From JAUZRW01 sp964549915 (lineage in GTDB: Bacteria; Chloroflexota; Anaerolineae; Aggregatilineales; Phototrophicaceae): a stretch of DNA of 26,564 nucleotides. Where the stretch lies: contig CAZJWX010000070.1 in assembly GCA_964549915.1 (NCBI GenBank), forward strand, positions 1 through 26,564. Reading direction: 5' to 3'. Of this stretch, positions 13,984 to 20,513 are shown one piece after another (position 1 is the first letter of the stretch; each line of letters starts with the position of its first letter). The notes under the pieces are model-generated. The model did no database searches and was not told the origin of the DNA. It was given only the letters and a program-made list of their open reading frames with translations. Position numbers and translations under genes: made by a program.

Positions 13984-15906
13984 CTACACACTGAACGCCG
14001 CGAGTTGGTCGCGCAGGTCATCGCGAGTCGCGCCTTCGATGCTCATGCGGTACCAGATTTCCGCGTTGCATACCAGCCAGAGACGATTGCCGTGATCGGT
14101 CCGCAGTGCAAGATGCTCGCTGAGCAGTTCCTGGAGGCCATCGCCGCGTAGGTAGCCATCGCGTACCAGATGCGAGTCGTGGAGGAATGCCTTGAAGAGG
14201 TAGGTGAATTCATCCGCCAGCAGGTAGGGCAGGCCGGACGCGAAGCCCTGCTTTTTGCGTGCGAGGACTTGCGGCGCGAGGTAGCGTTCTCCTAAGCGGC
14301 GCTGAATGTAGCGCAATGTGCTGCCCCTGACCTTGAGATCCGTCGGAATGCGGGCGACAAATTCCACCAATTCGTGATCCATGAAAGGGGCGCGGGATTC
14401 GAGGCCGTGTGCCATCGTCGTGCGATCGGCGATCATCACGGAATGATCGGGTAGGCGCACCATGCTATCGGCGAAGAGCATCTTGTCCAGCAGTTTCTCG
14501 GCGTTATCCGCGTCGAAATAGCGATAAATCGCCTCTTCCGCGTCGAAGCCGTTGATTTGCTGGCGCATGTCGTCCGTGTAAATCTGTGCGTACAGCCGTT
14601 CGTTGAAGTAGAAGTAACTCAGGCTACGGGCATAGCGGCGTCCCCCCCGGGCAAAGGACATCTGGTTAACCCACTTGAGCTTGTGACTGAGGCTCTTGTA
14701 CCAGAAGCCATCCGGCATTTGATTCAGCACGCGCCCGATGACGTGTTTGCGCAGCGGCTGCGGCAGCATCGCGTAATAATCGACGTAGTGATTGCCATAA
14801 TAGCGATCATAGCCGCCGAAGAGTTCATCACCGCCGTCCCCACCAATGACGACTTTCACATGCTGTGCCGCCATCCGGGAAATGTAGTACATCGTCGAAG
14901 AGAGTGGGTCGGATGGTTCATCCAGGTGCCAGACGAGGTCAGGCAAGATGCGCACCAGCGATGGTACAATCGTCTCGGCGTAGTGTTGTGTTCCAGCGCG
15001 CTGCGCGGTGATGTGTGCGGCGGGGAGTTCGCTGGTGCCTTTGTAGGGCACGCCCACCGAAAACGTCTTGAACGGCTGGTCACTGAGCCGAGCCATCATG
15101 CTCACCAATATGCTCGAGTCCAGGCCACCGCTGAGGAATGCCCCTACAGGCACATCGCTGACCAGATGATAGCGTACAGTTTCCTGCACCTTTTCGTCCA
15201 GTGCGTCCAGCATCTCATCTTCGTCATAGGCGTGCTTGGGTTGGTAATGCGGATTCCAGTAGCGCTCAACCGTGATATCGCCATCCTGGAACCAGAGCCA
15301 GTGACCGGGGGGCAATTTGCGGATGCCTTTGAACATGGTGCGTGGTGGTGCGATGATGCGCAGCGTGAGGTACTGGTGCAGCGCCTCAACATCCAGCACG
15401 CGCAGCGACGAAGCCGCTTCCAACAATGACTTGATCTCTGAGGCAAAGAGCAGTCGCTGGCTCTGTTGCGCATAGAACATCGGCTTCTGTCCCAGATGGT
15501 CACGCGCCAGGAAGAGCGCCCCCTGTTTTGCATCCCAGATGGCGAAGGCGAACATACCACGCAGGAATTTGACACAATCTCTGCCGTGTTTCTGGTACAG
15601 ATGCAGAATCACTTCGGTATCGCCGCTGGTCTTGAAGGGGTATTTGGCCGCCAGCGTGGGGCGCAAATCCTGGTAATTGTAGATTTCCCCGTTGAAGACG
15701 ATCCAGACGCTGCCGTCTTCATTGCTGATGGGCTGCTGCCCGGTGGCGATGTCGATGATGGAGAGGCGGCGCTGCCCCAGCGCCACAGTCGAATCCAGGT
15801 GAATACCGCGCCCGTCCGGCCCGCGATGTGCCAGAATATCGACCATCGGAGCGAAGGTCTCCGGCGTCAGACCGCCGTGATGCACCTGCCCGCAGATCCC
15901 GCACAT
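13984..15906 (-). CDS. asnB: Asparagine synthase (glutamine-hydrolysing)
   Basis: Protein of 640 aa catalysing ATP-dependent amide transfer from glutamine, classically to aspartate. It starts MCGICG, leaving Cys as the N-terminal nucleophile of the class-II glutaminase domain (about 2-200), which also shows AHRGPDGRG (26-34), QRRLSIID (45-52), NGEIYN (72-77) and GDTE (95-98). The synthetase domain has the PP-loop SGGLDSS (259-265) and GGDGGDELFGGYDRY. The C-terminus is about 130 residues longer than E. coli AsnB, as in the actinobacterial/AsnB-like (TIGR01536) group that often modifies cell-wall or exopolysaccharide substrates, so transfer to another acceptor is possible. ATG 15906 follows GAGGAG; an in-frame start at 15936 would bury the catalytic Cys. 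A TATGAT -10 lies at 15944-15939. Divergent from the MFS gene. Confidence 0.93.
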   Translation of the reverse strand: MCGICGQVHHGGLTPETFAPMVDILAHRGPDGRGIHLDSTVALGQRRLSIIDIATGQQPISNEDGSVWIVFNGEIYNYQDLRPTLAAKYPFKTSGDTEVILHLYQKHGRDCVKFLRGMFAFAIWDAKQGALFLARDHLGQKPMFYAQQSQRLLFASEIKSLLEAASSLRVLDVEALHQYLTLRIIAPPRTMFKGIRKLPPGHWLWFQDGDITVERYWNPHYQPKHAYDEDEMLDALDEKVQETVRYHLVSDVPVGAFLSGGLDSSILVSMMARLSDQPFKTFSVGVPYKGTSELPAAHITAQRAGTQHYAETIVPSLVRILPDLVWHLDEPSDPLSSTMYYISRMAAQHVKVVIGGDGGDELFGGYDRYYGNHYVDYYAMLPQPLRKHVIGRVLNQMPDGFWYKSLSHKLKWVNQMSFARGGRRYARSLSYFYFNERLYAQIYTDDMRQQINGFDAEEAIYRYFDADNAEKLLDKMLFADSMVRLPDHSVMIADRTTMAHGLESRAPFMDHELVEFVARIPTDLKVRGSTLRYIQRRLGERYLAPQVLARKKQGFASGLPYLLADEFTYLFKAFLHDSHLVRDGYLRGDGLQELLSEHLALRTDHGNRLWLVCNAEIWYRMSIEGATRDDLRDQLAAFSV

Positions 15907-15973
15907 GTTGCTCTCCTCGTGAAGTCCGCATCGCATTCATCATACACCGAAGCGGTTCAGCAGCATCCCTTGC

Positions 15974-16003
15974 TTGACATATCGACAACAATCAATGTTA
16001 TGA
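15974..16003 (+). promoter_or_regulatory. Promoter of the MFS transporter gene
   Basis: Consensus -35 TTGACA (15974-15979) and TTATGA (15998-16003) with an 18-bp spacer in the asnB-MFS divergent region. The leader to the start at 16069 is about 60 nt and contains a T7 run (16031-16037). Confidence 0.55.
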
Positions 16004-16068
16004 GGGCGTGGGCAGCCTGCATGGGCTGTATTTTTTTGTCCAATCGCATCGAAGAAGATCAATACTAC

Positions 16069-17352
16069 ATGATAGAACAGGGACATTCTGCGGCAGCGCA
16101 ACCGCGACGGCGGCTGTTTCACGGTTGGTGGATTGTGGCGGAATTCGCCATCACTGAAACCATCGCCTATGGAGCAATTTACTACGCCTTCTCCGTTTTC
16201 ATCACTCCTATGGAGGCCGACCTGGGGTGGGATCGTGCGACGCTGACCGGAGCCTTTTCGCTGGCTTTGATGGTCGTGGGCGTCTTCGGCGTCTTCGTGG
16301 GCTGGTGGGTTGATCGGTACGGAGCGCGGCTCTTAATGAGTGTCGGCGCATTGGCGGCGGCGCTGCTGATGCTGGCCTGGGCGTCGGTGGAGAGTATTGT
16401 CGCCTACTACCTGATCTGGATCGGGCTGGGCCTGTCACTGGCAGCGCTGGACTACGGCCCCTCCTTCACCGTAATCGCCACCTGGTTCACGCGGCGGCGG
16501 GGGAGGGCGCTGGCCTTCGTGACCTTCGCGGCGGGTTTTGCCAGCACAATTTTTCTGCCGCTGAGCAATGCGCTCAATGAGGCCTTCGGCTGGCGTGGTG
16601 CAGTCACCATTCTGGCGCTGATGATGGCCCTGGTCGTGTTCCCGCTGCATCTGGTGATCCTGCGGCGACATCCCTCCGATGTGGGCAGCCACCCGGACGG
16701 TGAGGTCCTCACGGGCGATCAGCCGCCAGAGCGTCCGCAAGTCAAGCGCTTCGCCGTGAAGCAGTTGCTCCAGCAGCGTGCGTTCTGGATTCTGACGCTC
16801 TCGTTCGGGGCGATTGGCATTGCGGCATCCGGGCTGCGCGTGCATTTCGTCGCGTATTTGATCGAACGGGATTTCACACCAGCCTATGCGGCCTTCGTCA
16901 GCGGATTAATCGGCGCGATGCAGGTGGTGGGGCGGGTGCTCTTCGCGCCGTTGGAGCATCGCTTCAATGTGCGGGTGATTACGGCAGGTGTATTCGCCCT
17001 GCAATTGCTGGCCTTCGTCGTATTGCTGCTCCCCGTTGGTGAACCGGGTATTTTGCTCTTCGTCGTGCTCTTCGGCGCATCCATTGGCGCGATGACGCTT
17101 TCCAGCGCGACCCTGCTCGCCGAAACCTACGATACAGCCTTTTACGGGCGCATCAGCAGTCTGATGGGGTTGTTTCGTGTGGGCGTCGTGACGCTGGCTC
17201 CTGTGGGAGTGAGCCTGCTCTATGAGCGTTGGGGCGGCTATGATGGTGTGTGGCTGCTGCTGATCGCCTTCCCGGCAGCGGCGATTTTGCTGATTACGCT
17301 GCTGCCGAGGGAGAAACCGACATTTGGCTCACGAGAGTACGCCGGGGCATGA
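16069..17352 (+). CDS. Major facilitator superfamily transporter (MCT/OFA-like)
   Basis: Membrane transporter of 427 aa with about 12 hydrophobic helices. The opening FHGWWIVAEFAITETIAYGAIYYAFSVF and the first-half motif GWWVDRYGARLLM (loop 2-3) match the monocarboxylate/oxalate-formate branch of the MFS. WFTRRRGRALAF marks the loop 4-5 region. A hydrophilic central loop (RRHPSDVGSHPDGEVLTGDQPPERPQ) separates the two six-helix halves. The frame is open far upstream of 16069, but that part overlaps asnB and the promoter; ATG 16069 gives a normal N-terminus. ATG 16021 is an alternative within the transcript. The substrate is unknown, probably a small organic acid. A short GC-rich hairpin (17437-17449) lies between it and iolB. 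Confidence 0.88.
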   Translation: MIEQGHSAAAQPRRRLFHGWWIVAEFAITETIAYGAIYYAFSVFITPMEADLGWDRATLTGAFSLALMVVGVFGVFVGWWVDRYGARLLMSVGALAAALLMLAWASVESIVAYYLIWIGLGLSLAALDYGPSFTVIATWFTRRRGRALAFVTFAAGFASTIFLPLSNALNEAFGWRGAVTILALMMALVVFPLHLVILRRHPSDVGSHPDGEVLTGDQPPERPQVKRFAVKQLLQQRAFWILTLSFGAIGIAASGLRVHFVAYLIERDFTPAYAAFVSGLIGAMQVVGRVLFAPLEHRFNVRVITAGVFALQLLAFVVLLLPVGEPGILLFVVLFGASIGAMTLSSATLLAETYDTAFYGRISSLMGLFRVGVVTLAPVGVSLLYERWGGYDGVWLLLIAFPAAAILLITLLPREKPTFGSREYAGA

Positions 17353-17453
17353 ATGTCTTCTTGCCCCCTTGCGCAGATGGGCACGCTAGCCGGGAGATGG
17401 ACTGCCAGCACATCGGCATTCCAGGAAAATCCAATGCGCACCGGGTGCGGTTA

Positions 17454-18350
17454 TCATTCTGTCTCCGCCGGGGGCACATACGGCTCCATGCCGTGATCGA
17501 CGATGGGCAGGCGCGAGTCTTTGTTGAGCCAGGTTTCGCGCACCCAGCCGTAACGCGGATCATCCGCGCTGGCGCTGCTCTTGTTGGCTCCCGCCGTCAC
17601 GTTCAGCACGTAAGTCACGGAATTGGGGCTGCTGGCGATGGTGTGGTAACCCTTCGCAATCGCCGTGCAGTCGTTGTGCCGCGCCGTCAGCGTCTGGTCA
17701 ATTTCGGCGTAGTCGGTCACCCGCTGCAAGGCGAACCCGTGCGGACGCTCCATCTTGAAGAAGTTGATCTCTTCCAGCGCGGCCTCTTGTAACAGGCCAT
17801 CCTTGCCGTGCACATCGGTATCGTGTTTGTGCGGCGGATAGGGTGCCCAGTTGCCGCCGGGGATGTACATCTCGCGCACGGATAGGCTTTCGCTGTACTC
17901 CCCGACCTCAAAAATCGTGTTCACCTGATAGCTCGTGCTGCCACCGCCAAAAACCGCTACTTTGCTATCCTGCGGTGTCATTAGCTTGATGGGATTGTCT
18001 TTCGTGGTCGGTGCCCAGGCGGAAACCATCGCAAAATCATCGCTTAGCGCCTGAATCTCGAACTCGGTCTGGCGCGGCATGTAGATCGCATATGGCATCC
18101 CGGTGAAGACGTCTGGCCTGCGTCCGACCTCCAGGAAGTCTCCCCGGCTGGTGTGAATGTCGCAGACGCCACCCAGGATCACCGCGACGTATTCGTAATC
18201 ATCAATCGTGATGCCGAAGGTGTTATCGGTTTCCAGGCGCAGCGCCACCAGATTGAGATACTGCCAGCCGGCCTGTTCTGCGCTCACTCGCGAGAAGACG
18301 CTGACGGTGGGATCGGTCGCCGCCGGGAAATGCACATTTTGGCTTGCCAT
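17454..18350 (-). CDS. iolB: 5-deoxy-glucuronate isomerase
   Basis: Bicupin-type isomerase of 298 aa. IolB converts 5-deoxy-D-glucuronate to 2-deoxy-5-keto-D-gluconate in myo-inositol catabolism. The sequence has EYVAVILGGVCDI in the first cupin half, and in the second half REMYIPGGNWAPYPPHKHD with His174 and His176 as metal ligands, then ALEEINFFKM (Glu193/194) and GYHTIASSPNSVTYVLNVTAG, all typical of KduI/IolB. ATG 18350 is preceded by AAGGATG. No other iol gene (iolC, D, E, G, idh) lies in the window, which is unusual because they are often clustered. It converges with the MFS transporter, so the two are not an operon. Confidence 0.92.
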   Translation of the reverse strand: MASQNVHFPAATDPTVSVFSRVSAEQAGWQYLNLVALRLETDNTFGITIDDYEYVAVILGGVCDIHTSRGDFLEVGRRPDVFTGMPYAIYMPRQTEFEIQALSDDFAMVSAWAPTTKDNPIKLMTPQDSKVAVFGGGSTSYQVNTIFEVGEYSESLSVREMYIPGGNWAPYPPHKHDTDVHGKDGLLQEAALEEINFFKMERPHGFALQRVTDYAEIDQTLTARHNDCTAIAKGYHTIASSPNSVTYVLNVTAGANKSSASADDPRYGWVRETWLNKDSRLPIVDHGMEPYVPPAETE

Positions 18351-18430
18351 TCGCGTTCATCCTTTACGCCCTGGATTTCATGCCTCTATGGTGTCGCGTT
18401 TCGCGCATCGGGGCAAGTGGCGAGTTCCGC

Positions 18431-18805
18431 ATGCAGGGCAATTTCACAGTAGGCGATCATATTCTGGCAGCCGATTCCGCCATCCTCGCGCTGCTCTGTT
18501 CCAGCCTGAGCCTTGTAGGTTTCGCGCTTGGTGTCTTCGGTGCCTGGCAGGAATACCTCGGGACTCGCGAGACCAACGCGGCTATGGCACGTGATGCGGC
18601 AGCCGCGACTGTGAATCGGACGCGGGCAGCGGTCAGGCTGGATGAGCATATGTATCTGGTCAATGCGGAGGAAAACATCGCGCTGTATGTCGATCATGAT
18701 GTGCTGTCGCTGGGTGAGATGGTAGAAATTGGCGAGGAGTACATCGTCTATTATCTGCCGCATAGTTTCTTGATTGTGTCCGCTGAACCTGTTGCCGATG
18801 CATGA
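18431..18805 (+). CDS. Small single-TM protein of unknown function
   Basis: Protein of 124 aa. One hydrophobic helix (about 17-40, AILALLCSSLSLVGFALGVF) follows a short polar N-terminus. It leads into an Ala/Arg-rich helical stretch (TRETNAAMARDAAAATVNRTRAAVRL) and a C-terminal beta-rich part (VNAEENIALYVDHDVLSLGEMVEIGEEYIVYYL). I do not recognise it. ATG 18431 is chosen; the frame is open from 18344, overlapping the start of iolB, with a possible start at 18380. It is divergent from iolB by about 80 bp. A terminator follows its stop. Confidence 0.6.
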   Translation: MQGNFTVGDHILAADSAILALLCSSLSLVGFALGVFGAWQEYLGTRETNAAMARDAAAATVNRTRAAVRLDEHMYLVNAEENIALYVDHDVLSLGEMVEIGEEYIVYYLPHSFLIVSAEPVADA

Positions 18806-18883
18806 ATACATCCACTGCACTGCCATGATCCCAACACATGGATACGAGGATGGTCAGGGTAGTGCGAAACACGTTCGCCTCCA

Positions 18884-18906
18884 CCCAGCCTCTGGGGTTC
18901 TCTTTT
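18884..18906 (+). terminator. Rho-independent-type terminator
   Basis: A short stem CCCAG (18884-18888) / CTGGG (18892-18896) with loop CCT is followed by GTTCTCTTTTT, a clear T-rich tract. It lies about 80 bp after the small TM gene and just before the convergent gene's stop. Confidence 0.5.
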
Positions 18907-18909
18907 TGC

Positions 18910-20142
18910 TCAACGTGGGGCAACGAAACTGAACACGCGGAACGTGTCCGGCGCGGTATTCACGATGTTCTGCAACGAGTCCAGGTCGCTGAGGGCATCC
19001 AGTTGCGGGACATCTCGCGCGATGTTGATGTAAATCTGCGCCGCGACTCGTTCGCTGTGGTGCCAGCCGTCGAAGAAGTCTTCGTCCGTTGCGCCCAGGA
19101 CGGCACCATCGGAGTATTCGTAGTAGGGGAATCCGTAGGCGGCGAAGCGTTCTGCCAGTGTCGGTAGCAGTTGCTGGATGTAGGTATGGCGTTCGCTCAC
19201 CGCGAGACGATCCCAGAGACTCGGCATGAAGGGCGGACTGAAGCCAATCAGCAGCACATCGTTCTCGTCTGCCCAGCGCAGGATTTCATCGAGTTGCGCC
19301 AGTGCCGTCTGCGAGACTTCGCGGCCTTCGGTATACATCTCTTCGCCGCGCTCCAACAAGCCCATATGATGACCACGTAGATTCGGCGGCCAGAGATACT
19401 GCGCCACCAGGAAATCGCCATATTGTTCGCTGCCGTCGTTGCGGAAGCCATGCCCATCCCGGATGGCTCGTAAGCCGAGTGCGATTCCGCCGCTGCCGCC
19501 GGGTTCTTCACGGCGAAGCAGCATGGGCACATCGAAGGTTTCGCCATCCAGTAATTCCTGGATGAAGGTGCGATTCACGCGCCAGATGCGTGCATAATCG
19601 CTCATCGGCGGCTCGACGATGGGGTCGCCGGGGTAGGCCTCATTGAACCAGACCGGATCAATGCCCAGCAGGATGACATCGGGAATGTGGTCGATGTTGA
19701 AGAGCAAATTGCGCACTTCCTCAATTTCCCAGGCCGGAGCCGCTGCATTGTAGAAGGCATCCGGATTTTCCGTGACGAAGTGCTCGCGGAATTGCAATAC
19801 GCGCGACGATCCGAGCACCATCACCTGCGGCTGATTGGCATTCACGGAGAGCAGCTTGAACTGCTGGTCGCGGTTGCCATAGGCCGGACGAAAGAGCACG
19901 GGCGTCTCGCTCTGCTGCAATTCGACCACCATCGGCAGCGGCAGCGATTCGCCAATCCACATCAAGAAGCCCGTGACTACTGCGAAGGCGAAGGCAAAGG
20001 GCAGCGTGAAGAGGGCCAGCCGCAGCACGAATCGCCGCCCACGCACAGGGCGGGGTTGCGGTTTGGCAGGTTGCGGCTGTGCTCTCTCTTCGGGAGCCTC
20101 CGCTTCAATTGGCGTTTCGATGGGGGGCGCAAAGTCAGTCAT
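18910..20142 (-). CDS. SGNH-hydrolase/DltD-like membrane-anchored protein
   Basis: Protein of 410 aa. The N-terminus is Pro/Glu-rich and cytoplasmic, followed by a single TM helix (about 38-62) and a periplasmic/extracellular domain. The domain opens with VMVLGSSRVLQF, giving a GSSR motif (111-114) with the nucleophile-like Ser of SGNH enzymes. It contains DVILLGIDPVWFNE, and ends with EDFFDGWHHSERVA, a D-x-x-H block III as in DltD and AlgJ/AlgX-type O-acetylation partners. Such proteins usually act with an MBOAT acyltransferase; none lies in this window. The start ATG 20142 overlaps the stop of the Uma2 relic (ATGACTGA), so translation may once have been coupled. The ATG has no strong Shine-Dalgarno of its own. 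Acyl transfer or deacylation of envelope sugars is an inference. Confidence 0.78.
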   Translation of the reverse strand: MTDFAPPIETPIEAEAPEERAQPQPAKPQPRPVRGRRFVLRLALFTLPFAFAFAVVTGFLMWIGESLPLPMVVELQQSETPVLFRPAYGNRDQQFKLLSVNANQPQVMVLGSSRVLQFREHFVTENPDAFYNAAAPAWEIEEVRNLLFNIDHIPDVILLGIDPVWFNEAYPGDPIVEPPMSDYARIWRVNRTFIQELLDGETFDVPMLLRREEPGGSGGIALGLRAIRDGHGFRNDGSEQYGDFLVAQYLWPPNLRGHHMGLLERGEEMYTEGREVSQTALAQLDEILRWADENDVLLIGFSPPFMPSLWDRLAVSERHTYIQQLLPTLAERFAAYGFPYYEYSDGAVLGATDEDFFDGWHHSERVAAQIYINIARDVPQLDALSDLDSLQNIVNTAPDTFRVFSFVAPR

Positions 20143-20386
20143 TTTCGCCTGATTTCTTTTGTAGGAAGATGTCTTTCACCGCCAGCGCAAATCCTGGCAG
20201 CAAATCCGTTTCAAGTATGTCATCCATGCCAATAAAGCGCATTTTCTTCCCCGGCGCGTACACTTCAACGCGCTCTGTTTATTAAATAAGAATAAGGATT
20301 GCTCTGCACCGCTTATCGGCGGTCTGTGGCAGCGGCACCCATTCGTCGAATTCTTCGACCGTCATCTGTTGTGTGTGGAGTTTCAT
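20135..20386 (-). pseudogene. Relic of a Uma2-family (DUF820) endonuclease gene
   Basis: From ATG 20386 the frame reads MTVEEFDEWVPLPQTADKR, the N-terminus of Uma2 proteins, then hits two tandem TAA stops (20284-20279). In the same frame it resumes with ERVEVYAPGKKMRF, IGMDDILETDLLPGF and ALAVKDIF, the Uma2 C-terminus, and ends at TGA 20137-20135. Intact Uma2 proteins are about 190 aa; only about 80 codons remain. The central PD-(D/E)XK nuclease core, about 105 residues, is gone. An AT-rich insert flanked by a 6-bp direct repeat sits at the junction. The fragments are recognised from memory of the family; a profile search would confirm. The product cannot be active. Confidence 0.75.
20272..20306. 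repeat. 6-bp direct repeat flanking an AT-rich insert at the Uma2 junction
   Basis: GCTCTG occurs at 20272-20277 and again at 20301-20306, enclosing 23 bp of almost pure A/T with the two stop codons. This resembles a target-site duplication around a short scar, although 6 bp can also arise by chance or slippage. Confidence 0.4.
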
Positions 20387-20435
20387 ATGCTGTACTCGTC
20401 GCCTACCGATTACCAAAGTTTGCCGTGACTTCATC

Positions 20436-20506
20436 CCCCTCCCGTCCCCCGCCTCGTATAGAGAAACCCAGTCCCTCCCACTTTATGAGGAGGAACCGGG
20501 GAGGGG
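20436..20506. repeat. Nested palindrome, strongly Pu/Py-skewed
   Basis: Outer arms CCCCTCCC (20436-20443) and GGGAGGGG (20499-20506) enclose an inner stem CCTCC (20474-20478) / GGAGG (20489-20493). It lies immediately after the stop of the M16C protease. It could be its terminator or a copy of a dispersed intergenic palindromic repeat; a genome-wide search would decide. Confidence 0.45.
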
Positions 20507-20513
20507 AGAATTC

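Noticed and set aside
15466..16068. Upstream extension of the MFS reading frame
   Set aside because: It overlaps asnB and the TTGACA promoter, and would place 201 non-membrane residues before a complete MFS N-terminus.
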